Part shown: positions 22,634 to 33,396 of the stretch, one piece after another | Layout of the letters: each line of letters starts with the position of its first letter | Position numbering within the stretch: the stretch's first letter is position 1 | Origin: Coniochaeta sp. PMI_546 | Taxonomy: Eukaryota; Ascomycota; Sordariomycetes; Coniochaetales; Coniochaetaceae | Assembly: GCA_021432605.1 (NCBI GenBank) | Contig: MU271152.1 | Coordinates: forward strand, 682,001 to 746,000 | Reading direction: 5' to 3' | DNA length: 64,000 nucleotides | Notes under the pieces: model-generated | The model's input: the letters and a program-made list of their open reading frames with translations, nothing else | Databases searched by the model: none | Told to the model about the DNA's origin: nothing | Position numbers and translations under genes: made by a program

Positions 22634-25164
22634 ATGGCTGCAGCCACTGCACGAACGCGTGTAGCGAAGCTTTCCTCCCCCTCCTCCTCCTCCTCCTCCA
22701 ATGGCGTCCTCAGGGCCCGCCCCTTCGCCCTAGGCATCTCCAAGATACTCTTCATGAGCTTGTCCTCCGTAGTCTCTGCCGCTCCGTTATCCATCTTCGA
22801 GCACTACCACGATGATCTGCCCGAGGAAGAAGGCGCGAGCCTCTGGGTGCTCTATGTCGCGTCTGCCGTGCTGGTTCTGCTCGGCGGCGCTTTTGCCGGC
22901 CTGACTATTGCGTATGTCTTGTGTTGGCTGTCTCTCCTGTGACTGTTACATGGTCAAAAATGAGCTCTGGACTAACCACTTTGACGAAACAGCCTTATGG
23001 GGCAGGACGGCATCTACCTACAGGTCCTCTCGAGAGATCACACCGAACCGCAGCAGAAAAATGCCAAACGCGTCTACGACTTGCTTTCCAAGGGAAAACA
23101 TTGGGTTCTGGTGACACTCCTGCTGTCCAATGTCATCGTCAACGAGACTCTTCCCGTCGTCCTGGACCGCTGTCTTGGAGGTGGAGTTGCTGCCGTTGTG
23201 GGCAGTACATTTCTCATCGGTAAGTGCTCCCCGAAGAGATCCTCTTTGCAAGCTTGACGCAGCTGCCTAACTCGGTTTTACAAACAGTCATCTTTGGTGA
23301 AGTCATCCCTCAGTCCCTCTGCGTCCGCTATGGTCTACAAATCGGTGGCTACATGTCCAAGCCCGTCTTGGCTCTCATGTGGCTGATGGCCCCCCTTGCC
23401 TGGCCAACTGCGAAACTGCTCGACTGGCTGCTCGGGGAGGACCACGGCACGGTGTACAAGAAGAGCGGGCTGAAAACGCTCGTCACCCTCCACAAGAACC
23501 TGGGAGACGTCTCGGAGCGCCTGAACCAAGACGAGGTCACTATAATAAGTGCCGTACTGGATCTCAAGGCCAAGCCGGTCGAGAGCGTCATGACCCCGAT
23601 GAGCGACGTGTTTATCATGTCCGAGGACACGGTTCTGGACGAGCAGACCATGGATCTGATCCTGTCCGCCGGATACTCCAGGATCCCCATTCACGAGCCT
23701 GGCAATCCGACCAACTTTGTAGGAATGCTACTCGTCAAGATTCTGATCACCTACGACCCAGAGGACGCTAAACTCGTCCGCGACTTCCCTCTGGCCACCC
23801 TGCCCGAGACGCGACCGGAGACGAGCTGCTTGGATATCGTGAACTTCTTCCAGGAGGGCAAGTCGCACATGGTCCTGGTCTCGGAGTACCCGGGAGAGGA
23901 CCACGGTGCGCTGGGTGTCGTGACGCTGGAGGACGTGATTGAAGAGCTGATTGGCGAGGAGATCATCGATGAGTCGGACGTCTACATCGACGTGCACAAG
24001 GCCATCCGACGGCTGACACCGGCGCCCAAGGCCCGGCTGCAGAGGCGGCCATCGGACTCACAGGTCGCTGCCAAGCTCAACGACACCGGAATCCTAATAG
24101 ACACAAGCGACCCTTCCGAGACAAACGCAGCAGGCAGGAGACCCGGCTCCGTCACAGTCAACAGCGACGCGCACCTGCTCTCCAGCAGTCCGCGAGCCGC
24201 GACCGTGATGATGCGCCGCAGCTCGGCCGGCATCGACGGCCAAATGGTCAAGTCCACCGTGCCGATACGCGCCAACCTGGAAGAGATGCGCCAGCACCTC
24301 CGCCATCTCGGCCCCTCCAACCCGGCCACCAACCCCAAGAACACGCGCTCCACCACCGTCAAGATCAAGCCCGGCATCATAACCTCGACCCCGCGCATGG
24401 GATCCACCGGCGGCGACCTGATCGAGGAGGTCCACCCCGCCGCCCACCGGCAAGACGACGAGACGACGGCCCTGCTGAACTCAGTATCGGGCAAAGACGG
24501 CATCCAGGCCCTGCAAGAGCACTACGGCACCGTCAGCCCCAAACCAAAGACGCCGCCTGCCGACACCGCGCAGAACGGCAGGACGCAAACCGCGTCCGAC
24601 ACCGAAGATCTCGCAGACAAGGCCACGCAGACCAGGGGCCCGACGTCGGCGGACAGCCTGGGCCTGTCACCCGCCAGCAACGACAGCGTGCGCAGCCTGC
24701 CCTCGGACCTGGGCCAGGCGGCCGCCGCCGCCGCCCACCAGCCCAAGCGCTACGTCCGCAGCGGCAGCATCACGGAGAACGTGGTCGAGACGCGCGGGGT
24801 GCGCAAGGTCGTGCTCGAGACCACCAGCAGCAGCAACGAGGAGGACGAGACCATCGTCGTCGCCGCCGCCCGCAGCCCCGGCGGCGGGTCGCCGGGCTTG
24901 AGGGCTGCCAGCCGGTCGACACTGGGACTCTTTGGGGGCAGCCAGCGGGGGGAGATCGCCGAGGAAGACGAGGATGACGACGAGGAGGATGGGAGGGGCG
25001 AGGGGGCAGGAGGTGGCCAGGGAGACGGGGCGGCGGCCGAGAGGGACGGGAGCGGCGCTGCTGTGAGTCATGGGGAGGGGGCATCGGGTGCGTCTAGCGG
25101 ACCCAAGGCGCCGGGGAGGAAAAAGAATAATAGGCGGAAGAAGAGGAGAGGGGGCAAGTCTTAG
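22634..25164 (+). CDS. mam3: CNNM/CorC-type membrane protein, Mam3-like
   Basis: Three exons (22634-22911, 22993-23219, 23288-25164; introns 81 and 68 bp) give 793 residues. Splicing restores [16 protein letters not shown] and [15 protein letters not shown], both hallmarks of the DUF21/CNNM transmembrane domain (about residues 60-240). A CBS pair follows ([14 protein letters not shown] ... [11 protein letters not shown] ... [36 protein letters not shown]). The tail (about 350-793) is long and disordered, ending in an acidic and then Lys/Arg-rich stretch. Yeast Mam3 is a vacuolar protein linked to manganese and magnesium homeostasis; animal CNNMs handle Mg. I chose the ATG at 22634 because the frame upstream of it has no ATG. 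Confidence 0.92.
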
Positions 25165-25834
25165 GTCGACGGGCTCTCTGTTCTGTTCCGACGTGGGGAG
25201 TAAAAGGTCGGTTGTAATGATGTGTATGATAGGGGGGAAATCAGGGAGGGAAATGGGCGATGAGAGAGAGAGAGATATCAGCGATTTCGAGAAGGGGCGT
25301 GTGTAATTTAGGGAGTAAACCCGGCCCAAGAAGGGTTGCGGCAGCGGACAAGTGTGGGACAGACAAACGCTGCGGTCGAACACTCGGAGGAGAAAAGCTT
25401 ACTACGTTTAAGCAATGTACTCTGTGTTTTGAGCTTATTCTCGAGATCATTGTCTTAAGTGTGATGTGATGCTAAAGGTTGCCTAAGTCTAGATAAGGTG
25501 GCTGGCAGGTGTCCGTGGAAGCCATCATATTTGAGGGTTTGCAAGCTTGGCCGACCTGAGTGTCCTGGTCGCGGTTCCTGAAACTCAGTCCGCCAATAAA
25601 GTGTTAGAAGGCTCTTCTCTGCATGTGTGCATTGGTAAGAGCATATGTGTGGCTCCTGACTTCAGTGTCTGATATGATCTCTCCGGGGAGACACCGATGA
25701 TCTCCCTTACAGCGACGGGAGACAGGCCCTCCATTCCCAAAATCCTCACCTCCCAAAATGAGAGTGGCAGCGGCCCAAAGTTCTCAAGTCCCGAAGCCCC
25801 CAAAAAGTATATAGTCGTGCAGAGCGAGATCTCC
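25165..25834. other. Convergent intergenic region, no gene seen
   Basis: The 3' flanks of mam3 and kar5 meet here. A GAGA run lies at 25261-25275. Nothing else is supported. Confidence 0.55.
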
Positions 25835-27435
25835 CTAGATGTCGCCAGCAGCCGTCACGTTGAAGTCGTTCAAGGCCCCCTCAAACACGTCCTCGTACAC
25901 CTCAAAGACGGAAAGTGAGTCAAACGTCCGCTTGATATCGTCGAAGGACGCGATCGCAAAGCCAAAGGCTTCACCCACGGCAATGAGCCCGAGATTTCTG
26001 AGTATCGATGGTGGCAGGCCGTACGAGCCCATGACAAGAGAGATGGCTGGGCAGATCATGTACGGCCACCAGGTGCCCGAGACGGAGGAGTCGAAGACGG
26101 ATTTTCCTATGCGTGTGGCTGCCGAGGCCGTGTCTTCGAGCGTGTCGAGGAGTTCGGTGGTGATGTTGGTGGCTTGGCGTAGTAAGTATGCGTGGTCTTC
26201 GTGTTTCGACACGAGATTTTCTGACGCTACGATAAGGCGGTCGATGCCCTCTTCAAGCGCGTCTTGTCGGGCTGCAAGTTCGGCGGCCTGGAAGCGGGAA
26301 AGCTCCTAAGGACGTTAGACTCTATATATCAGGAGGGTCGGGCTCAACTTACGATTTGGTTCTGCAACGCCAGCGAAGACGCAGCAGCGGAAGCAATCAC
26401 ATCGACGAGGGTGGAGACCTCGTCGTTGGCTTTTCGTGTTGCGAGCTCAACCGACTCGCCCTGAGCAGCCACGACTTGAGCGTTGCTATCCAGAATCGTC
26501 TTGAGGAGGACTGCAAGCATCTGCTCCATGTTCATCGCGTGCTCCATGCCGCCCTTCATCCACGCTTCTGACTGTCTGACTGCCTGTTCCATGTCCCGGG
26601 CAAGGTACCTTTCGACTCTGGCAAGCCCATCCCGAAGCAGGTCGATGTGAGGATTGAGTAGGTCTATGCGTTCAGCTGCCTGCCTGGCCCGATTATCGAG
26701 GTCGCTCATACGCTTTTGGAGCTCGGCTTCGACGCCGTCGGTCAGTTTGGCGATGATCTTGGTCAGTCGTTGGTAGAGAAGGACGCTTTGAGCTGCGACT
26801 TATCAGCCGAGTTTCACCTGCACAGCCCGATTTGATCACGTACCCTTTTCATTATCGGCTCGAGCAGCTTCACAGAATCGCAACGCCTTGTGACGGTAGC
26901 TGACCCACGTATTCCATGCCGAGTCCGAGACGCCAAGCGCAGACAGACATGAGTCGATCTCTTTTGAGGTTGCGTGCATGTATGCTTCGTTACGCACAGC
27001 AAGCTGGGTAAGAGCTGACTCCCGGAACTTGGCACACTGGTAAGGAATGTTGAACGAGCCCCTCTCGAGGTCGCATATCGCCAGGCTGGCAGCGTATGAG
27101 TCGATGAAGTCGCGCAGCTGCCGGCCGCTGTCGGTCAGAATTGTGGCTTCGTCCTTGCCATCCAGCAGCTGACAGTTGTTGACGAGTAGTCGAGCAGCAA
27201 CTCTGTGGCAGAGCGGTTGTGTTTCAAGCTCCTTCAGTTCATCTAAGGCAACGGCGTAGACGTCTGCACGACGAGAGTCTGAGGGCAGGATTTCGGATGG
27301 AGACTGTAGCGGAGGTCTTGCTCTGACCTCATTTCGCCACGAGAAGGAGAGGACTGTTGGAGAGAATATGACAACGAGGGCGAGACCTAGTCTCACCCCT
27401 CCGCAGATACTCGTCGGGAGTGCTTGGATCTTCAT
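25835..27435 (-). CDS. kar5: Nuclear fusion protein Kar5/Tht1
   Basis: Three exons (27435-26844, 26792-26353, 26305-25835; introns 51 and 47 bp) give 500 residues. The protein starts with a signal peptide (hydrophobic residues 14-31). A Cys-containing luminal domain follows (LCHRVAARLLVNNCQLLDG ... AICDLERGSFNIPYQC ... SCLSALG ... LRFCEAARADNEK), then a long helical/coiled-coil part (about 200-420) and two C-terminal membrane spans (MICPAISLVMGSYG; LGLIAVGEAFGFAIASF). This is the plan of Kar5/Tht1/Brambleberry, an ER/nuclear-envelope protein needed for nuclear membrane fusion in karyogamy. Each of the three spliced joints is in phase. Identification rests on architecture and cysteine pattern rather than strong sequence identity, as is usual for this fast-evolving family. 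Confidence 0.82.
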
Positions 27436-28196
27436 TGCGTGTTGGACGGCCCCACCAATCTTGAAACTGAGGTGGAAGAAGATGATGGGATGTTGGGTTT
27501 GAAGATGTGACGCCCAGAGTCAGAGGAAAGAAGCCATTTGTAGCCGCACTTGAAGATCACGCGAGGACAGAGGTGAAAAGGAAGGAACACAGGTGATAGA
27601 AGAGGAAGGCAGGACAGTGGTTGAAGTGGAAAGGAACAGAGGTACCTAGGCTCAACCTTGCAGGAAGGCACGACAAAGCTATGAGCCAAACCGCACTTGA
27701 CGGTCCTGTTTGAGAAAGAGACCTGTTCCTTCCAGGGTGACGAGAGATTGAAGCGACGGTGAGACTTGGGGGTTACCATGGATATTAGCAGCCACATCAA
27801 GCTTTCGCTGGTACGCGGACTGTACAATCCAGACTCCCCAGCAAACAAGTTGACCACGGTATTTCTCACGCAGGGTGACTTTTAGATCGATTATCTCCGG
27901 TTGTAGAAGCCAGTTTGGTTCTAATTAATATGCTACCTTGAGCAGATGATCACTTGACGATTGTTCTACCACGCACACAGAGTGTGTTAGTGGAGGTGAA
28001 GCATGCGTGATACCTCCTGCTCACCGGGCGCTTTGACCAAGTCAGGGCACTCACCTTGACTCACCTGGAATTCATGACCCACTTCCACCCTCCGATTGGC
28101 GGATTGGGCCAATGCCAGAACATTTTTGGAGCTTCAATCCAGCTTCAGCAACCCGCGCCGCGATTTCGAGGAATACCGACCGTCCAGACAGCCACC
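27436..28196. promoter_or_regulatory. Divergent promoter region kar5/mrpl6
   Basis: A 760-bp gap between outward-facing genes. A reverse open frame at 27432-27869 overlaps the kar5 start and has no recognisable content. A GGTACCTAGG motif lies at 27640-27650. Confidence 0.5.
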
Positions 28197-29060
28197 ATGT
28201 TTGCGCCATGTAGGAGGAGCGCTTTGGAGAAAGCTGTCGCATCCTCGTCTTCAGCATCTACCGTCCCCGGCTTCCTCGTCCCAGCCCTCCACACGCGGCG
28301 GACGTTCTCCTCGACGACATGCAGACCATCCAAGTTGGGCCGGACGCCCATCTCGATACCTCCCGGCGTTGAGCTGATGATCGGCGAGCCGAAGGTGAAG
28401 AGGGATCCGACAAACTGGATGGTCATACCCAAGAGGACAGTCACCGTGACCGGACCACTAGGTGCGTTGGACACAGGATGAAGGGCTCTCTCGCCAGTGG
28501 CTAACCTGTCGAGCAGGACAGCTCAACCTCGAAATACCGCCCTACCTAAAAATCGACCATGACACCGCCGCAAGGAGAGCCATACTCAGCGTGGAGAACA
28601 CAGAGGAGAAGCATCAGCGCGAGATGTGGGGTATGCCTCCCCCATCCCTCCCCCCAACTCACACACCCACGTCCATCAACTGACAGCCGCAGGAACAACC
28701 TGGGCCTACCTCCAAAAGCACATCCTCGGCGTATCAGAAGGCCACACCGCCGTCCTGCGCCTGGTAGGAATCGGCTACAGAGCGACGGTCGAGCAGCGTC
28801 CCCACCTAGAAGAATACCCCGGCCAGCAGTTTGTCGTCCTGAAGCTCGGCTTCTCGCACCCGGTCGAGATGGGCTGCCCGAAGGGCATCAAGGGCAGCGC
28901 GCCGCAGCCGACCAGGATCTTGCTCGAGGGGATCAACAGGGAGGAGCTGATGTCCTTCGCTGCCCGGATCAGGCGGTGGAGGGTACCCGAGCCGTACAAG
29001 GGCAAGGGCATCTTCGTCAATGATGAGACGATCAAGTTGAAGCAGAAGAAGATCAAATAG
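28197..29060 (+). CDS. mrpl6: Mitochondrial ribosomal protein uL6m
   Basis: Three exons (28197-28461, 28517-28630, 28693-29060; introns 55 and 62 bp) give 248 residues. An N-terminal basic, Ser/Ala-rich presequence (MFAPCRRSALEKAVASSSSAS...RRTFSSTTCRPSKLGRTPI) marks mitochondrial import. Two L6 folds follow: VELMIGEP...TVTVTGPLGQLNLEI, and the conserved second-domain motif VGIGYRATVEQ...LKLGFSHPVEM with C-terminal RIRRWRVPEPYKGKGIF. For intron 2 the acceptor at 28692 (rather than 28686) gives EMWGTTWAYL, matching the bacterial MHGTTRALL segment. The protein binds the large mitochondrial ribosomal subunit near the sarcin-ricin loop. Confidence 0.93.
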
Positions 29061-29201
29061 ACGGCGAAGATACTTTTTTGGGGACCATTGTACAAATACT
29101 CTGTCAGTCATGGTTCAATCACCATGGCTGGGCATCTGCCATATAAACTGTACTTTTATTTTTACCACTATACAAGTGTCCTCGCAGCGCCATGCCTGCG
29201 C

Positions 29202-30473
29202 TCAGACTCCCAGAACCTCCTGCACAACCCTCAGCACCTGCCCATGCACCGCCTTCGGCGCAGCGATAACCCCCTTGTTCTCCGCCAGCGTCCTCCCATG
29301 ACCGAAATCAAGTCTCCTCCCGAGCACATCCGTGACCTCCCCCCCTGCCTCCCTCACAATCAGGTCGCCCGCGGCGTGATCCCAGATCTTCTCCTGGTAC
29401 GTCTTGCTCGTCGGCAGACGCAGGTAGATGTCCCCCGCGCCCCGCGCGATGCTGCCGTATTTCGCCTGGCTGTCCATCCGCACGCTCGGCCTGGTGATGC
29501 CCAGCCTCTCCGCGATCCTGGCCGCGTCGCCCTGGTTGCTGTGGCCCGCCTCGACGCTCTCGCAGAAGCTGGCCGCGCCGAGCTCCGTGACGGGCTTCAT
29601 CGCGATGGTCTTGCCCTCGGCGAGGCCGCCGGACGTGAGGGGGCGGGAGGTGGCGCCCTGTCCCTGGACGGCGGAGAAGATGACCCCGCGTCCCTCGTCC
29701 GACCCGGCGCCGGCGTCTGCGCTCAGGGGCGCGGCGTCGTCGACTGGGAGGTTGGGGCAGCCGAGCACGCCGACCTTGACGTCGCCGTCGACCAGCAGGC
29801 CGAGACAGACGGCGTACTGCCCGCCGCGGAGGAAGCCCTTCGTCCCGTCGATGGGGTCGATGGCCCAGATGCGTCCGCTTCTGCCTCCCTTCGAGTTTCC
29901 TTGGTCGATAAGTTCGATCATGTGTTCTTTCGTCTTGACTCCCCCGCCCAGCACCTCGTTTTCGGCCCTGTCGTCGTCCAACTTTGTCGTCTTGACCAGC
30001 TCCCAGATCCGATCGGCCAGGGCCGCGTCCTCGCGCAGCTTGCCGGCCTCCTCCTCGGCGATGATCTCGTCCGAGGGGAAGTTATGCTTGAGGGCGGCGA
30101 TGATGAGGGCCTGGGCACCGAAGTCGCCGATGGTGACGGGCGAGGCGTCGGATTTGGAGACGGTGCCCTTTGCGGAGTCGAGGAAGACGCGGCGGGTTAG
30201 GAGGGAGGCGCGCTGCACTGCTAGCTGAGCTACGAGGAGCTCCTTTGCGTAGGGGGACGACATGCTGACGACCGGGATTGCGGATGTGGTGAGAGGGTGG
30301 CGGAGATGGGAGGATAGGCGTGATAGGCGGGAGATGATGGTTGAGGGGAGGGGAGAGGCGAAGGTCAGGGCCAGGATGAGGGCGAGGAGGGAGGTTAGGA
30401 ATATGGTGAGGGTTATGTTTCTGGGTGTGATCCTGATTCTGGATTTATTTTTGATCAATTTAGGCCGTGACAT
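29202..30473 (-). CDS. met22: 3'(2'),5'-bisphosphate nucleotidase, Hal2/Met22
   Basis: One exon. From the outermost ATG (30473) it is 423 residues; from the canonical ATG (30263, MSSPYAKELLVAQLAVQRASLLTR) it is 353. The inositol-monophosphatase-type fold shows its metal sites: EEEAG, DPIDGTKGF and WDHAAGDLIVREAGG. Met22/Hal2 removes the 3'-phosphate from PAP and PAPS, needed for sulfate assimilation and RNA turnover, and is the classical lithium/sodium-sensitive target. The extra 70 N-terminal residues are basic and then strongly hydrophobic (ITLTIFLTSLLALILALTF), like a signal anchor or presequence. The outer ATG has a poor context (C at -3) and the inner a good one (A at -3). Confidence 0.92.
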   Translation of the reverse strand: MSRPKLIKNKSRIRITPRNITLTIFLTSLLALILALTFASPLPSTIISRLSRLSSHLRHPLTTSAIPVVSMSSPYAKELLVAQLAVQRASLLTRRVFLDSAKGTVSKSDASPVTIGDFGAQALIIAALKHNFPSDEIIAEEEAGKLREDAALADRIWELVKTTKLDDDRAENEVLGGGVKTKEHMIELIDQGNSKGGRSGRIWAIDPIDGTKGFLRGGQYAVCLGLLVDGDVKVGVLGCPNLPVDDAAPLSADAGAGSDEGRGVIFSAVQGQGATSRPLTSGGLAEGKTIAMKPVTELGAASFCESVEAGHSNQGDAARIAERLGITRPSVRMDSQAKYGSIARGAGDIYLRLPTSKTYQEKIWDHAAGDLIVREAGGEVTDVLGRRLDFGHGRTLAENKGVIAAPKAVHGQVLRVVQEVLGV

Positions 30474-30989
30474 ACGCGTCAATTGATAGCTTAATTGCTG
30501 GCCTTTTATTCAATGTATGGTAATTTACCGGGAAGCTCCTCTTGATAGAGTTCAACCCGGAGTTGGGCAAATAAATCCTATGGCGGGGCAACAATGGAAG
30601 TGACGTTGATTTTCGTGCCCCGCAATCTGCAGGTGCAACTTGAAGTGCCGCAGTAGGTACTGCAGTACCGCAGTACCATAGTACCGCAGTGCGATCCCGC
30701 ATGAGCAGGGGTTCTATCCTCTTCACTTACGTCTACCTACCTTACTATGGTAGTGTATACCTTTCGTCTCAAGACTGTAATACCCAAGAATTAACAGAGA
30801 AATATGCAAAATGAGATGATGCAGTGTAGCCTCGTCCTCTTCCCCAGAGCCATTTCTATGACTTCATGACGCAACATCTAATCAGACCGCTTTCCTCAAC
30901 AGCCAGGCAGCCCAAGCCGTCCCTCCAAGTGGACAGACACAGGCTTCACACCGGTGCTTCACATATATCCCCAATCCATCCCCAAACAC
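30474..30989. other. Intergenic, repeated GTACCGCAGTACC motif
   Basis: This 515-bp stretch lies between two reverse-strand genes and serves as promoter for the nucleotidase. At 30654-30690 there is a run of GTACC/GCAGTACC repeats. No gene is supported. Confidence 0.5.
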
Positions 30990-32240
30990 TCAATCATACC
31001 AGATAGCATTCATCCCAAACCCCGGCTCCGGTATCCTCACCCTCGCGACCCGATGCAGCACCTCGTGCGTCCACCGGTACATCTCCACCCATCCCTCCTG
31101 GTCGTCCGTGATAGCAAGCCACTCGTCGCACCAGTCGCACGGACTGACGGCATTGCTGTGCCCACCACTCGTCGGCGTGGGCATGAGACACAGCTGCCTC
31201 TCGATGCTCCCGCAGTCCCTCAGCCTGAACGCCGCCACATACCCCGTGAGGTCAAACCTGTTCGCCCGCGCGGAGGCAAACATGTACCTCCCGCTGAAGC
31301 TCACGGAGCACACATCGCTCCGGTACAGCCCCTTGCCCGTCTCCGGGTCGTGCGTGCGGATCCCCGGCGGGATGAGGGGGAACGAGTGGTGCGTGTAGAC
31401 GGGACAGTGCGTGGCCGGGTCGATGACGTACTCGCACAGCCGGTTCCCCGCCTCCATCAGGGCGTACAGGTACTGCCCGCTCGGGTGCATGGCCACCCAC
31501 CGCGGGTGGTCGTTGGGCGCCGGCGCCGGCAGGCGGGAGACCAGCTCCACCGTGCCGTTTGTGCGCTTGCGGTGCGTCCAGATCGCGTTGCCCGTCAGGT
31601 CGGCAGAGTAGAGGTACGTCTCTGTCGGATCAAAGACCATGCCGTGGATGCCGGTCTGTGGCGAGTAGGGGTAGTTTTGCTCGTTGGAGGCTAGCATGCC
31701 CGTCGGCGAGACGGAGAAGATGTTGCCGTAGCCGGCGTGGTTGTAGAAAGGGTTGCAGTAGACGGCGTAGGGGGGCTGCTTGGCGGCGAGGAGGAAGATG
31801 GCGCGGGTGTTCGTGTCTGGGGAGGCTGCCTGGGCTGGAACATGATGGTGTCAGTGAAATTGGCTCTACGGTGAGTTCAGTGCGTGAATGGATCGGAATA
31901 ACATACGGTCTCCCCCGATGGGATGCGAGACCTCATGGATGATCTCGGTCGGGCTCTTGATGGCGAAGCTGGACCACTTCTTCATCGCGGCGCCGTAGAT
32001 GTTCTTCTTGCCGTGGTCGAAGGTCATCCATGATATCGGCTCGTCCTCGGGGATCGGAGTGCGGTGGACGAGCTCGAGGGTCAGCTTCTCGTCGTCAAAG
32101 GCGACGGTGAAGATGGCGCCTGGCGGCGTCCAGGTGCCAATCATCAAGTGGTGGAGGGGCATTTTGGAGTGACGTCGGTATAAGTCCGGGGTTAAGAGCT
32201 TTGAGGCAGCAGCACGGCGAAGAGTACGGAGGATGGTCAT
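30990..32240 (-). CDS. 3-carboxy-cis,cis-muconate cyclase-type lactonase
   Basis: Two exons (32240-31907 and 31834-30990; intron 72 bp) give 392 residues. The sequence is a seven-bladed beta-propeller of the lactonase family, like fungal CMLE. Blade motifs include HHLMIGTWTPPGAIFT, GIHGMVFDPTETYLYSADLTGNAIW, HPRWVAMHPSGQYLYALMEAGNRL and DVCSVSFSGRYMFASARAN. The family cyclises 3-carboxy-cis,cis-muconate to a muconolactone in fungal protocatechuate breakdown. The canonical start is MPLHHLMIGTW at 32162. An upstream ATG at 32240 adds 26 basic residues without acids up to DLYRRHSK, resembling a mitochondrial presequence. The gene is divergent from an intradiol dioxygenase, suggesting co-regulated aromatic catabolism. 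Confidence 0.88.
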
Positions 32241-33396
32241 GCGACACGGCAACAATCGTTTGCAACTATCACCAGTAACGCAAAGGATATCTTTCTAATT
32301 TCTCCTCAACATCTTTTCGACACTAATAATTCCAGGAAACATCGTAAACAGATTCAAGGCCGACTGGGCCCGTGTTACCCCTCCTATGTGTGGGTGCCAT
32401 TCCCTCGTCTCGGTACTGAGAGCTGGTTAACCGTTTGAGGGATCGTGTGGGGAAGAATGTTTCTACGCGGGTTCCAGCCTTCCAGGTTATTTGGGGTCAT
32501 TTGGTGGGGTTCGCAGCACTGTTGGCGGGAGATCCCAATTGTCCAATGGACCAGCACTGCATGTTAACTCCCCGTTGGACCTTGCCGTAGCGTAAATGGT
32601 GGGGAGTGGGCATCACCCGGGTAAAGATTAATCAATTCAGTCCACAAGGATTTGATTGTCGCAAAAATGCAAAGCTGCCTGCCTGATCGGATCTGGTCTG
32701 GTCTCATCGGTTGAGTTTGGCAAGTCAGTCCAGGTACATTGAGCGAAAACTTGATCTCATGAGCCGAGAGAGACGCTTCTCGCCGGGAGTGTACAACATC
32801 AAGAATCCAGGGAGTCGCCGCACCGTTGCTGTTGCCGTGTGCGGCGGTCGGAGACTCCCCGGTCGGCTTTACTAGGCGGCCGGAGACCATGGCCGGCGGC
32901 TGGGTCGGATCGGATGCCAGATCCGCTCTGGGGGCTGCTCCATGTCCAGTTCCCGGGGACTATCCTACACAGTACCACAGAGTCTAGCAATGACGAGTAA
33001 GTCGCAGGGCTAAATATGTCCCGGACTGCTCCTCCAACTCTCCACCCCTCCAGCCCGGTTTTAATGGGCAACACAAGCTGCCGCGACGACAGTCCGGACC
33101 GTAGATGGCGGGGAATTGACACTGGGGAGGGCTCTGCGAGTGTAGCGTCCTATCACGTCGAGGCCATTTCAATGCCGTTCTCGCCGTTCTTGGTAAATAT
33201 ACCTATGTTTGGTTGAACTTTTGGGAGGGTAGGTATTGAACTCGCGGTAGTTCTCCAGATTAGTTTGCTGTGCTGTTCATCATTCTTCATATATAGCATC
33301 TGCATCGCTCAACCTCGTCTCCTGTTTCCCACCAGTATCACCAAATACCCCTTTCCAGTGCCCTATACCTCCTTTACCACGCATCACACACACGAA
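32241..33396. promoter_or_regulatory. Divergent promoter region of the aromatic-degradation pair
   Basis: A 1.15-kb gap separates the lactonase and dioxygenase genes. TATATAG at 33290-33296 lies about 100 bp before the dioxygenase ATG and is a likely TATA box. I see no clear binding site for a named regulator. Confidence 0.6.

Noticed and set aside
28631-28686. Nearer acceptor for intron 2 of mrpl6
   Set aside because: It is in phase but inserts two Ala before GTTWAYL; the acceptor at 28692 matches the family better.
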